This document shows positions 44,733 through 52,296 of a stretch of DNA of 64,000 bases, piece by piece; position 1 is the stretch's first letter; every line of letters begins with the position of its first letter. The notes beneath the pieces were generated by a model. It saw nothing but the letters and a program-made list of their open reading frames with translations. It was not told the origin of the DNA and did not search any database. Where the stretch lies: NCBI GenBank assembly GCA_017887445.1, contig JAGHIA010000070.1:1-64000 (forward strand), written 5' to 3'. This stretch comes from Fusicatenibacter sp. (GTDB taxonomy: Bacteria > Bacillota > Clostridia > Lachnospirales > Lachnospiraceae). A program made the position numbers and the translations under genes.

Positions 44733-45035
44733 ATGGTGCATCATATCGTTATGTGGAAATTCCGCAGTGAAGTTCCGGCCGGCGAGCGCCCGGACCGTCT
44801 CAAAGACATGGCAGCGCAGCTGGAAGGCCTGGTTGGCACCGTTCCGGGGCTTTTAAGCGCCAGATTTGTACCGGCGCCGCTGGGATCCAGCACTCATGAC
44901 ATGGCTCTTGTCACAATGCTGGAAAAACCGGAGGACGTGGCTGTTTACGCCAGCCATCCGGCTCATGTGCATGTGGCGGATACCTATGTCAGACCTTATG
45001 TCTGCGAGCGGGCGTGCCTGGATTATGAAGAGTAA
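44733..45035 (+). CDS. Dabb (stress-responsive A/B barrel) domain protein
   Basis: A 100-residue protein starting MVHHIVMWKFRSEV, with the conserved VPGLLSARFVP, HDMALVTMLEKPEDVAVYASHPAHV and a terminal VRPYVCERACLDYEE. This is the Dabb/ferredoxin-like dimeric barrel family; the biochemical role is unknown. It starts 8 bp after nfnB and may share its mRNA; AAACAGGAG lies upstream of the ATG at 44733. Confidence 0.9.
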   Translation: MVHHIVMWKFRSEVPAGERPDRLKDMAAQLEGLVGTVPGLLSARFVPAPLGSSTHDMALVTMLEKPEDVAVYASHPAHVHVADTYVRPYVCERACLDYEE

Positions 45036-45050
45036 GCAAAGAACCGTTCC

Positions 45051-45062
45051 GTTCAGCTGAAC
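45051..45062. repeat. B-like core palindrome
   Basis: GTTCAGCTGAAC in the gap between the Dabb gene and rlmH, with CCGTTCC and ATTCCG flanks. Confidence 0.4.
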
Positions 45063-45170
45063 ATTCCGCGGGGCAACATTTTGCGGGATTGCGGCGGACG
45101 TAACTGTTATAGAAAATAGACGGTTTATTCTTTATTCAAACGACTTATTTTAAATCGAGCGTTTTAACTG

Positions 45171-45218
45171 GAGCGTGTTAGAAAATTCCTTTCGCAATAT
45201 GAATTTTCTAACACGCTC
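45171..45218. repeat. Perfect 18-bp inverted repeat before rlmH
   Basis: GAGCGTGTTAGAAAATTC (45171-45188), 12-nt loop, GAATTTTCTAACACGCTC (45201-45218). The outer part GAGCGTGTT is the A-family stem. Confidence 0.85.
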
Positions 45219-45296
45219 TAAAACTCTCTGCGCTCTGTGAATGATCACTGCGCAGAAGGTTTAACTATAGTCTTTTTTCATCGAAAGGAGTACCTC

Positions 45297-45776
45297 ATGA
45301 AAGTGACGATCCTCACTGTGGGAAAGCTGAAAGAAAAATATCTGAAAGACGCGGTGGCAGAATATACGAAACGGCTCAGCCGCTACTGCAAGCTGGAGAT
45401 TCTTGAAGTTGCCGACGAAAAAGCGCCGGAAAATACCGGGGCCGCCGCGGAGGAATCCATCCGCCAGAAAGAAGGGGAGCGGCTTCTCCGCTATCTGCGG
45501 GACGATGCCTATGTGATCACTCTGGAAATCGGAGGGGCCATGCTGGACTCTGTGGAGTTTTCCAACAAAATCCAGCAGCTCGGCGTGCAGGGAAAAAGCC
45601 ACCTGATCTTTGTCATCGGCGGCTCCATCGGCCTTGGAAAAGATGTGCTGAAGCGTTCCGACTACGCCCTGAGCTTTTCCCGGATGACCTTCCCTCATCA
45701 GCTGATGCGGGTGATCCTGCTGGAACAGATCTACCGCGGGTTCCGCATAGCGGAGGGCGCGCCGTATCACAAATAA
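45297..45776 (+). CDS. rlmH: 23S rRNA (pseudouridine1915-N3)-methyltransferase
   Basis: SPOUT-class methyltransferase that acts on the 70S ribosome at helix 69. The 159-residue product starts MKVTILTVGKLKEKYLKDA, has VIGGSIGLGKDVL (the SAM-binding knot), LSFSRMTFPHQLMRVILLEQIYR and ends EGAPYHK, all family signatures. The ATG at 45297 has GAAAGGAG upstream. It ends one base before the convergent ttcA-like gene, with no room for a terminator. Confidence 0.97.
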   Translation: MKVTILTVGKLKEKYLKDAVAEYTKRLSRYCKLEILEVADEKAPENTGAAAEESIRQKEGERLLRYLRDDAYVITLEIGGAMLDSVEFSNKIQQLGVQGKSHLIFVIGGSIGLGKDVLKRSDYALSFSRMTFPHQLMRVILLEQIYRGFRIAEGAPYHK

Positions 45777-46511
45777 TTATCTTCTATGCGGAACTCTTTC
45801 GGGCCATCCCTGTAATCCTCCGTTAAGGATCGCGGAAAACATCCGCTCCTTGACCCCTGGATTTTCCCGGTTCAGCTGTACCAGAAGCTCTTTGACGTAC
45901 TGACGCTTGGTGTAGCCGTCCGCCGGGCAGGGACTTTTTACCACCGGAAGATTGTTCTTATTGCAGAACCCGATCACATCCGCCTCGCTGACATACATCA
46001 TGGGACGGATCACCGTCAGATCCATCCGGTCCAGATACGTCCTTGGCGAGAAAGAGTGAAACCGGCCTTCATAGATCAGCGACATCATCATGGTCTCCAC
46101 AATATCGTCCCGGTGATGGGCGTATGCCACCTTATTGCAGCCTCTGGCCTTGATTGCCTCATTGAGCGCGCCTTTTCGCATTTTCGCGCACAGAGAACAA
46201 GGGTTGCTTTCTTTTCTCTCATCAAAGATGATTTTCGCGATTTCTGTCCGGACGATTGTATAAGGCACTTCCAGTTCGTCACACAGAGCCTGTATTCGGC
46301 TCAGATCCAGGTTTTCGAAGCCAAGGTCTACAGTTACTGCCTCAAGCTCAAAAGGCTGCGGATAGAAGCGTTTCAGGCCGTGCAGGGCATAGAGCAGTGT
46401 CAGGGAATCCTTTCCTCCGGAAATCCCCACTGCGATCTTGTCCCCCGCGCCGATCATCTGGTATTCGTCGACGGCTTTTCTTGTATAGCTTAAAAGCTGC
46501 TGAAGTCTCAT
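45777..46511 (-). CDS. ttcA: tRNA 2-thiocytidine synthetase TtcA-type PP-loop protein
   Basis: An ATP pyrophosphatase-fold protein of 244 residues that thiolates a tRNA cytidine (TtcA family). The PP-loop is VGISGGKDSLTLL at about residue 27. A CxxC site is in NPCSLCAKMRKGAL, which can hold the 4Fe-4S cluster with the later Cys in KSPCPADG. The ATG at 46511 has GGAGAAAATTT upstream; an earlier start adds eleven residues without such a site. TilS is excluded because the CxxC site is present and the tail is short. It runs convergently into rlmH. Confidence 0.85.
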   Translation of the reverse strand: MRLQQLLSYTRKAVDEYQMIGAGDKIAVGISGGKDSLTLLYALHGLKRFYPQPFELEAVTVDLGFENLDLSRIQALCDELEVPYTIVRTEIAKIIFDERKESNPCSLCAKMRKGALNEAIKARGCNKVAYAHHRDDIVETMMMSLIYEGRFHSFSPRTYLDRMDLTVIRPMMYVSEADVIGFCNKNNLPVVKSPCPADGYTKRQYVKELLVQLNRENPGVKERMFSAILNGGLQGWPERVPHRR

Positions 46512-46694
46512 AAATTTTCTCCAATCTGTATTTTTTTGTAACACATACCGCGTCTGCGCATTTGCTGAACGGTTACTTTTTTGATAAACTGTCTAATCGT
46601 CCCATATTCACATTCCCGGGAAACAGGCATGACTTATTATACTGGAAGTCTGGGAATTTGTAAAATGGTTCCTGACAAATAGCCGTAACTTTGT

Positions 46695-46826
46695 TACTAT
46701 TCACAGCAGCCGCAAACACTTGCTGTTTGCGGCGTGAGAACGTGATTCAGGTGTGAACGGTTCCCATTCGCGAAGCGGATTTTCATTGGAGCCGCGAAGT
46801 TACTGTGAACGACTGTGAACAGTAAC
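46695..46826. repeat. Composite D element upstream of dtd
   Basis: It begins GTTACTATTCACAG (about 46694-46707), holds a hairpin CCGCAAACA/TGTTTGCGG, and ends with GTTACTGT, GAACGACTGTGA, ACAGTAAC (46799-46826). The outer ends are inverted (GTTACTATTCACAG against CTGTGAACAGTAAC), so the whole 130-bp unit can fold as one structure. The last part is shared with 24777-24804. Confidence 0.7.
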
Positions 46827-46837
46827 GTAACTTTTTA

Positions 46838-46857
46838 TAACAGTTCAGCCAGGCTGT
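46838..46857. repeat. B half-site upstream of dtd
   Basis: ATAACAGTTCAGCCAGGCTG. It directly follows the D element and precedes the dtd promoter. The 447-bp gap 46512-46957 holds no gene. Confidence 0.6.
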
Positions 46858-46866
46858 TGTTTTTCA

Positions 46867-46895
46867 TTGTATTGTTTTCCCGTTTCAAGTATAAT
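46867..46895 (+). promoter_or_regulatory. dtd promoter
   Basis: -35 TTGTAT (46867-46872), 17-bp spacer, -10 TATAAT (46890-46895). Confidence 0.7.
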
Positions 46896-46957
46896 AAAAA
46901 TGCGCCCGTTTCCATCTTTTTTGAAACATAGAAGGCGCAGAAAGGTGGAGAATAGTT

Positions 46958-47398
46958 ATGAAATTCGTGATACAACGTGTCACGGAAGCTTCCGTGGAAG
47001 TAGACCGCAAGATCGTTGGTCAGATTGGAAAAGGATTTCTGGTCCTGATCGGTGTGGGACAGAACGATACAGAGGAGATTGCAGACCGGTATCTGAAAAA
47101 AATGCTGGGACTTCGGATTTTTGAGGATGAGAACGGAAAAACAAACCTTTCGCTGAAAGATGTAAACGGAGAACTTCTCCTTGTCTCCCAGTTTACCCTT
47201 TACGCCAGCTGCCGGAAAGGAAACCGTCCAAGTTTTACCGACGCCGGTGACCCGGAAACCGCAGAGCGATTGTATCAGTATATCATCCAACAGGCCAAAG
47301 AGCAGATGCCAGTGGTGGAGACCGGTGTTTTCGGAGCGGAAATGAAAGTCTCTCTTGTCAACGACGGCCCCTTTACGATTTTGCTGGAGGATTTATAA
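46958..47398 (+). CDS. dtd: D-aminoacyl-tRNA deacylase
   Basis: Hydrolyses D-amino acids (and glycine) from mischarged tRNA. The 146-residue product has [16 protein letters not shown] at the start, the SQFTL motif in [18 protein letters not shown], and the GP motif in [10 protein letters not shown], which together form the active site. AAAGGTGGAG lies upstream. It is followed by a pseudouridine synthase gene after 3 bp. Confidence 0.97.
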   Translation: MKFVIQRVTEASVEVDRKIVGQIGKGFLVLIGVGQNDTEEIADRYLKKMLGLRIFEDENGKTNLSLKDVNGELLLVSQFTLYASCRKGNRPSFTDAGDPETAERLYQYIIQQAKEQMPVVETGVFGAEMKVSLVNDGPFTILLEDL

Positions 47399-47401
47399 CC
47401 G

Positions 47402-48289
47402 ATGCGAACACTGGAGTATCATGCCGTTCCAGAGGACGAGGGCGTGCGTCTGGGGCTGATCCTGGAACGCCGGCTGGATCTGTCCGAGCGCCAGATCCGG
47501 CAGCTGAAATATCTTCCCCAGGGCATCACAGTCAATGGGGTCCGGCAGCGGATCGATCATACGGTTCACTGCATGGATATGATCCGGGTGTCGTTTTCTG
47601 ATCAGAAAAGAAAATCCGGCGGTTTGCTGCCGCTGAAAAAAGCTCTTTGCATCCTATACGAGGATATGGACCTTCTGATCGTCGACAAGCCGGCAGGAGA
47701 GGTCTGTCACCCTGCCCATGGCCATTACCAGGACACACTGGCGAATCAGGCAGCCGCATACCTGCAAGAGCAGGAGCGTGAGCCGTCTCTGGTACGCTGT
47801 GTCGGCCGTCTGGACAAGGATACGTCCGGCGTCCTGCTGTTTGCTAAAAATCGCCTGGCTGCCGGGCGTCTGGCCGAACAGAAGGAAGCGGGAATCTTTT
47901 ACAAAGAATATCTGGCTTTGACCCAGGGCGTATTTCCGCCCAAGGAGCGTACTGGTGAAATCCGCCTGCCCCTGGCCCCGGTAGAAGGCAGCCTGATGAA
48001 AATGCAGGTGTCTCCGCAGGGGAAGGAAGCGATAACTCATTACGAAGTTCTCTGCTGCGACAGGCATTGTTCTCTGGTGCTGTGCCGCATCCGGACAGGA
48101 CGCACCCACCAGATCCGCGTTCACATGGCCGCAGCCGGACATCCGCTTCTGGGAGACCCTTTGTACGGAAACGACAGGTATATTACGTCCTCGCGCACAG
48201 CGCTTCACGCCTGGAAACTGCACCTTCGCCAGCCGGTGACAGGAGAGCAGCTGACGGTGGAAAGCTTTCGACAGTATATGTTTTGCTGA
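47402..48289 (+). CDS. RluA family pseudouridine synthase
   Basis: A 295-residue RNA pseudouridine synthase. The N-terminal part is S4-like (LDLSERQIRQLKYLPQGI), and the catalytic Asp is in CVGRLDKDTSGVLLFAKN at about residue 140. The RluA block CRIRTGRTHQIRVHMAAAGHPLLGDPLYG follows. It acts on 23S rRNA or tRNA; the exact target (RluC, RluD or another) cannot be told. It is in an operon with dtd, 3 bp apart. Confidence 0.92.
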   Translation: MRTLEYHAVPEDEGVRLGLILERRLDLSERQIRQLKYLPQGITVNGVRQRIDHTVHCMDMIRVSFSDQKRKSGGLLPLKKALCILYEDMDLLIVDKPAGEVCHPAHGHYQDTLANQAAAYLQEQEREPSLVRCVGRLDKDTSGVLLFAKNRLAAGRLAEQKEAGIFYKEYLALTQGVFPPKERTGEIRLPLAPVEGSLMKMQVSPQGKEAITHYEVLCCDRHCSLVLCRIRTGRTHQIRVHMAAAGHPLLGDPLYGNDRYITSSRTALHAWKLHLRQPVTGEQLTVESFRQYMFC

Positions 48290-48379
48290 TTTTATGCTGA
48301 TACATCGTTGACCAGATCGAAAGCCGGCCCCGCAGATGGAGTCTGAAACCTTTCACGATTTTAGAATCCATGAACTCAC

Positions 48380-48982
48380 ATGAAAATCATACAGATGACT
48401 GGAAATTCGGAAATGACTATTGTATATTTTGTAAGACACGCAGAACCTGATTATAATAATCACGACGACAGGAAAAGAGAACTGACGGCCAAAGGCATGA
48501 AGGACAGGGAATTAGTATCAAGGTATTTGTCTGATAAAAATGTGGACGTAATACTGTCCAGTCCATACAAACGATCTGTTGACACCGTTGGGCATTTTGC
48601 AGACATCAAACACTATCCCGTCGAAATCATCGAAGACTTTAGGGAAAGGAAAACGGACAGCGTCTGGATTGAAGATTTTACAGCCTTTTCCAAAAAGCAG
48701 TGGAGTGATTTTTCTTACAAACGTTCCGACGGGGAGTCTCTGTCGGAGGTGCAGGCGAGAAACATAAATGCTTTGCGTACAGTTCTTGAAAAATATAAAG
48801 ACAAAACGGTTGTTGTGGGCAGTCACGGCACTGCTCTCAGCACGATCATAAACTACTTCGACAGCTCTTTTGGATATGATGAATTTACGGAAATCAAATC
48901 GCTGATGCCGTGGATTGTCAAGTTCGTTTTTTGCGGCGGTGAATTGCAGAGTATAGAAGCGATCAATGTGTTTGAAAAATAG
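48380..48982 (+). CDS. Histidine phosphatase (phosphoglycerate mutase-like) protein
   Basis: A 200-residue protein of the histidine phosphatase superfamily. The catalytic RHG-type motif is VYFVRHAEPDYNN (RHAE variant) near residue 15, followed by DVILSSPYKRSVDTV and the second His in VVGSHGTALSTI. Substrate unknown. Starts are unclear: the ATG at 48380 or the one at 48413 (MTIVYFVRHAEP), neither with a strong ribosome-binding site. Base composition is clearly AT-richer than the neighbours and codon use is different, which suggests recent gain. Confidence 0.85.
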   Translation: MKIIQMTGNSEMTIVYFVRHAEPDYNNHDDRKRELTAKGMKDRELVSRYLSDKNVDVILSSPYKRSVDTVGHFADIKHYPVEIIEDFRERKTDSVWIEDFTAFSKKQWSDFSYKRSDGESLSEVQARNINALRTVLEKYKDKTVVVGSHGTALSTIINYFDSSFGYDEFTEIKSLMPWIVKFVFCGGELQSIEAINVFEK

Positions 48983-48988
48983 AAGAGT

Positions 48989-49031
48989 GCATCATAAGTT
49001 TACATAACGCTATTATGTAAACTTATGATGC
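48989..49031. repeat. Perfect 19-bp inverted repeat
   Basis: GCATCATAAGTTTACATAA (48989-49007), loop CGCTA, TTATGTAAACTTATGATGC (49013-49031). It lies between the histidine phosphatase gene and a convergent tyrosine recombinase gene. There is no T-run behind it on either strand, so a plain terminator is doubtful. Confidence 0.85.
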
Positions 49032-49125
49032 AGCAGGTAATCAAGGCGGATAAGTCTCTCAAAATAACTTCCCGCCCATTTCACTGTTAAGTACAGAGTA
49101 CAAGTTGTTCGTACCTGTCTTGTGA

Positions 49126-50190
49126 CTATTCTTCCCGCAACTTCACCGCAGTCGCCGCTTTCCGCCGTCTGGCGTCATCAATAGCGGCATAATGCTTTTT
49201 CGTCGTGTTTACGTCCTTGTGGCCCAGCACATCGGCTACCAGATAGATATCCCCGGTTTCCTGATACAGAGTCGTGCCGTAAGTGCTTCGCAGCTTGTGA
49301 GGAGTAATCTTTTTTGTCGTCGTCACCTGTGAAGCATATTTTTTCACAAGATTCTCCACCGTTTTTACATTGATGCGTTTCCTCTGAGAAGAGTAGAACA
49401 GCGCGTGCTCATGGCCTGACACCGGCTCCATGGATTCCCGAACCTCCAGGTAACGGCGCAGAGCCTTTTCTACCTCGGCACCGAAATAAACGATCATTTC
49501 ATTTCCGCCTTTTCGGACAACCTTAATGCCGTTATTCTTAAAATCCACATCTTCAATATCCAGACCTACACATTCCGAGACGCGAATCCCCGTGCCGAGC
49601 AGGAGAGTAATGATCGCAAGATCCCGGTCCTTGGTTTTCTCATAATATGCTTTCTGATGAGGAGTCAGTCCCTCCCCGCAGCTCTCAACAAAATCCAGAA
49701 GCCTTGCCACTTCATCCGGGTCCAAACGGATGATTTCCTTTTCGTGTAGCTTCGGCATGTCTACCAGCAGCGTGGGATTGGTCTGGATCATTTCCTTTTT
49801 GTAAAAATACGCGTAAAAGGTACGCAGGCTGGAAAGCTTTCGTTTCAGGCCTTTTTCTCCGTTTGTCGTATATTCATCCCTGGAATCCTTATACGCCTTC
49901 AGGTATTCAATGTATTCCTCAATATCCAGGGCGGTCACAGAGTCCAGAACATCCAGCTTCAGGTCGTCCACAGAGCATTTCTGAAACGCCGGATTTTCCG
50001 ACAGCAGAAACTGAAAGAAAATCCGCAGATCATAAGCATACTTGATCCGCGTACTGGTAGAAGTGGTTGTGCTGACTGCACGGAAAAAATCATTGGCAAA
50101 CTCGGGAAGTGATTTTAAAACTTCGCGGAGTTTCAGAGTATTTTCCATATCGGTTTGTTCGTGGTATGTAATTTTAGCGTTTTTTCCCAT
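49126..50190 (-). CDS. Tyrosine recombinase / site-specific integrase
   Basis: A 354-residue XerC/XerD-like recombinase. The N-terminal SAM-like core-binding domain (YAYDLRIFFQFLLSENP) precedes the catalytic domain with Arg in LGTGIRVSECVGLD, Lys in KVVRKGGNEM, the HxxR box in PHKLRSTYGT, His in LGHKDVNTTKKHYAA and a Tyr near the C-terminus. The length is longer than XerC/D (about 300), and the insertion lies around residues 80-120. It is not in a recognisable mobile element and sits beside lexA, a position I believe is conserved in Lachnospiraceae, so a housekeeping or regulatory recombination role is possible. Confidence 0.88.
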   Translation of the reverse strand: MGKNAKITYHEQTDMENTLKLREVLKSLPEFANDFFRAVSTTTSTSTRIKYAYDLRIFFQFLLSENPAFQKCSVDDLKLDVLDSVTALDIEEYIEYLKAYKDSRDEYTTNGEKGLKRKLSSLRTFYAYFYKKEMIQTNPTLLVDMPKLHEKEIIRLDPDEVARLLDFVESCGEGLTPHQKAYYEKTKDRDLAIITLLLGTGIRVSECVGLDIEDVDFKNNGIKVVRKGGNEMIVYFGAEVEKALRRYLEVRESMEPVSGHEHALFYSSQRKRINVKTVENLVKKYASQVTTTKKITPHKLRSTYGTTLYQETGDIYLVADVLGHKDVNTTKKHYAAIDDARRRKAATAVKLREE

Positions 50191-50248
50191 AAGCAGCTCC
50201 TTTGCGCGTTGGCTTGAAAAGATACAGAATAAAATTTATCCGGACAAA

Positions 50249-50308
50249 ACGCGCCGCCCGGATTTATAATCTGGAAATTTCCGCATCATAAACTGCCGGG
50301 CGCGCAAT
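50249..50308. repeat. GC-rich inverted repeat upstream of the recombinase gene
   Basis: GCGCCGCCCGG (50251-50261) pairs imperfectly with CCGGGCGCGC (50296-50305). It stands out in otherwise AT-rich DNA. Confidence 0.5.
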
Positions 50309-50433
50309 AAATATCTGAATGATAATAATGAACTAAAATCTGATACAACAGAAAAGAGCGGCAAACAAATTCCAATCAATGCGGCCGTTGAAAAATGAAA
50401 CGTATAATAATTACCGCAGATCTGCAAATCTAT

Positions 50434-50526
50434 GAAATCGAAGATTTCAACGGCTTAAGCAGCAAAAAGTGTGGAGACAAAGGCTATTTCAACTATTCGG
50501 AAAACACAGGTTTTTCGAATAGTTGA
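50434..50526. repeat. Two hairpins in the gene-free stretch 50191-50819
   Basis: GAAATC/GATTTC (50434-50448), and TCAACTATTCG (50489-50499) with CGAATAGTTGA (50516-50526) plus inner AAAA/TTTT pairs. No gene is supported in this 630-bp AT-rich gap; short ORFs on both strands lack ribosome-binding sites and family features. Confidence 0.55.
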
Positions 50527-50819
50527 CCGTGAATCCAGACCAATACCGCTTGTCATCATCCGTTTTTTTATCTCCGGATTCTTTATTTTTTACGATAAAT
50601 AATTCCTATTTAAAATTTCTAAAGTCTAATTCTAAAATCTGTTTGCTTTTTCAAATAATCTTTTTGATTTTTGCCCTTCCGTCATAGGACAAAATCCCGT
50701 CCGCATGTAAAAATCGAAACCGCCAAGAGCGGGGGGCGGGATTATCCGCGCGTCTGCAGACGTCACATTGTCAATAAAAACGTACCGCCAATGACATGTT
50801 TCCTCGCCATTTCTGTTTT

Positions 50820-51497
50820 TCAGCTCATAAACCTGAGTACGCCGATCACTTTTCCAAGGATCTGCAAATCCCCCTGAACAATGATCGGTTCCATATAATC
50901 GTTTTCCGGCTGCAATCGGCAAAAACCATCTTCCCTGTAAAAAGTCTTTACAGTGGCCGAATCGTCCAACAGCGCGACCACCATATCGCCGTTCCCTGCA
51001 GTTTCCTGTTGTTCCACAAGAACATAGTCTCCATTCAAAATTCCTGCGTTTATCATGCTTTCTCCCTGAACCTTCAGCAAAAACGTCTCCGCGTTGGGAA
51101 GACGGTCCAGCGGCATGGGAAAATAACCGTCGATATGCTCCACGGCCAGCAGCGGTTCCCCCGCGGCTACCTTGCCGACCAGCGGAACCTGCACAATATA
51201 GGGTTCCGACGCGGTATCGTCCTCCGCAACCTTCTGGATGCCCTGAATCGCGTCCAGACGTCCGGTATGAAAATCCTTGTCGCAGATTTCGATGGCCCGC
51301 GGTTTCGTCGCATCGCGTTTGATATAGCCTTTTTTCTCCAGCGCTTCCAGATGCGCATGAACCGACGATGTGGATTTCAAATGTACGGCCTCGCAGATTT
51401 CACGGACCGACGGCGGGAACCCGCGAGTCAGGATCTCGTCTTTTAGATATGATAATATTTCTTCCTGTTTCTTGCTTAATGTATGATGATCTGCCAT
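50820..51497 (-). CDS. lexA: LexA repressor (SOS response)
   Basis: Represses DNA-damage genes and cleaves itself when RecA is activated. The 225-residue product has a winged helix ([21 protein letters not shown], then [25 protein letters not shown]), the cleavage site Ala-Gly in GKVAAGEP, the catalytic Ser in [11 protein letters not shown] and Lys in [12 protein letters not shown]. The length is slightly above the usual 205. The gene is divergent from a yneA-like gene, as in Bacillus, and LexA-like boxes lie between the two. Confidence 0.97.
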   Translation of the reverse strand: MADHHTLSKKQEEILSYLKDEILTRGFPPSVREICEAVHLKSTSSVHAHLEALEKKGYIKRDATKPRAIEICDKDFHTGRLDAIQGIQKVAEDDTASEPYIVQVPLVGKVAAGEPLLAVEHIDGYFPMPLDRLPNAETFLLKVQGESMINAGILNGDYVLVEQQETAGNGDMVVALLDDSATVKTFYREDGFCRLQPENDYMEPIIVQGDLQILGKVIGVLRFMS

Positions 51498-51560
51498 ATT
51501 TTTATCCTCCGAATTTATTCCTTCTGCCGTCCGTTCCGGTTAAACTGTATGGACGGATAC

Positions 51561-51589
51561 TGTGACACCCCAACTGGCTGAGCTGTCAC
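51561..51589. repeat. Degenerate B palindrome upstream of lexA
   Basis: GTGACACCCCAACTGGCTGA then GCTGTCAC: the ends GTGACA/TGTCAC are inverted, and TGGCTGA-GCTGTCAC is a variant of the B right half. Confidence 0.5.
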
Positions 51590-51636
51590 GTAATCTCCTA
51601 AAATATTCCTGTAAAAAACGCATAGATATTTTATTT

Positions 51637-51665
51637 ATTATAACATAGGGAAAAAGCAAAGGCAA
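51637..51665 (-). promoter_or_regulatory. lexA promoter (candidate)
   Basis: On the minus strand, -35 TTGCCT (51660-51665), 17-bp spacer, -10 TATAAT (51637-51642). LexA-like box 1 lies 12 bp upstream of the -35. Confidence 0.5.
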
Positions 51666-51676
51666 ACATATTTTCC

Positions 51677-51750
51677 GAAAATTTGTTCGGTTTTTCTGTT
51701 GACAAACGTTTGTTCTGGTACTATAATAGCCTCATAAAGAACAAATGTTC
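51677..51750. promoter_or_regulatory. Three LexA-like boxes between lexA and yneA
   Basis: The Firmicute LexA site is GAAC, 4 nt, GTTC. Box 3, GAACAAATGTTC (51739-51750), is a perfect match. Box 1, GAAAATTTGTTC (51677-51688), and box 2, AAACGTTTGTTC (51704-51715), each have one mismatch. Box 2 overlaps the spacer of the yneA promoter, and box 3 lies just after its -10. Confidence 0.8.
51699..51727 (+). promoter_or_regulatory. yneA-like gene promoter
   Basis: -35 TTGACA (51699-51704), 17-bp spacer, -10 TATAAT (51722-51727), a perfect consensus that would be strong when LexA is removed. Confidence 0.85.
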
Positions 51751-51868
51751 TGAACAGACATTCGAACAAAGACAATAACTTTTACGCCTCTTCCGGCCGA
51801 ACAGTCAAAGACAGCAACTGCGCAAAACATTAACGGCCCGTACAGGCAGATGAAAAGGGAGGTACCAT

Positions 51869-52240
51869 ATGAAAAAGAATCAGAAAACCCCACGACACTC
51901 TTCCACTGCCAGACGCAGATGCCGCCAGCAGAAAAAATATACTGCTCTCCTGCTGCTCCTTCTCCTTCTCGGTATTCCCGGCGCCATACTTCTCTCGAAC
52001 CATGTACAGGCGCAGGCCGAAGGACTTCCGCAGGAACAGACCTATAAATATTACACCAGCATCAAGGTAACATACGGCGACACCCTCTGGGAAATCGCAG
52101 AAAAATACCAGACAGATGAATACGAAGATATCCCAAGCTATATCGAAGAGGTGAAACAGATCAATCACCTTACTTCCAGCCAGATAACCGACGGCATGTA
52201 CCTGTGTATTCCCTATTACACATCCGAGTACAAAGCCTGA
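51869..52240 (+). CDS. yneA: YneA-like LysM protein, SOS cell-division inhibitor
   Basis: A 123-residue protein with a basic N-terminus, one membrane segment at about residues 25-43 (TALLLLLLLLGIPGAILLS) and a C-terminal LysM domain (ITVKYGDTLW-like SIKVTYGDTLWEIAEKYQ to TDGMYLCIPYY). This layout, the divergent lexA and the LexA boxes together match Bacillus YneA, which delays septation after DNA damage. The sequence itself is too divergent to prove identity. GGAGG precedes the ATG. It ends at a bidirectional terminator. Confidence 0.82.
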   Translation: MKKNQKTPRHSSTARRRCRQQKKYTALLLLLLLLGIPGAILLSNHVQAQAEGLPQEQTYKYYTSIKVTYGDTLWEIAEKYQTDEYEDIPSYIEEVKQINHLTSSQITDGMYLCIPYYTSEYKA

Positions 52241-52242
52241 CG

Positions 52243-52288
52243 AAAACGGGACGATTCGACTGCCACATATTCCGAATCGTCCCGTTTT
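52243..52288. terminator. Bidirectional terminator after the yneA-like gene
   Basis: AAAACGGGACGATTCG (52243-52258) pairs perfectly with CGAATCGTCCCGTTTT (52273-52288). It lies between convergent genes, with T-rich ends on both strands. Confidence 0.9.
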
Positions 52289-52296
52289 GTCTCCTT

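Noticed and set aside
43343-44734. 463-codon minus-strand frame inside nfnB
   Set aside because: Antisense shadow of a well-supported gene.
49126-50190. Prophage or integrative element marker
   Set aside because: No structural, replication or conjugation genes and no tRNA target nearby; the recombinase is next to lexA and may be a fixed gene.
50632-50922. 96-codon minus-strand ORF downstream of lexA
   Set aside because: It overlaps the end of lexA in another frame and lacks a start signal and family features.
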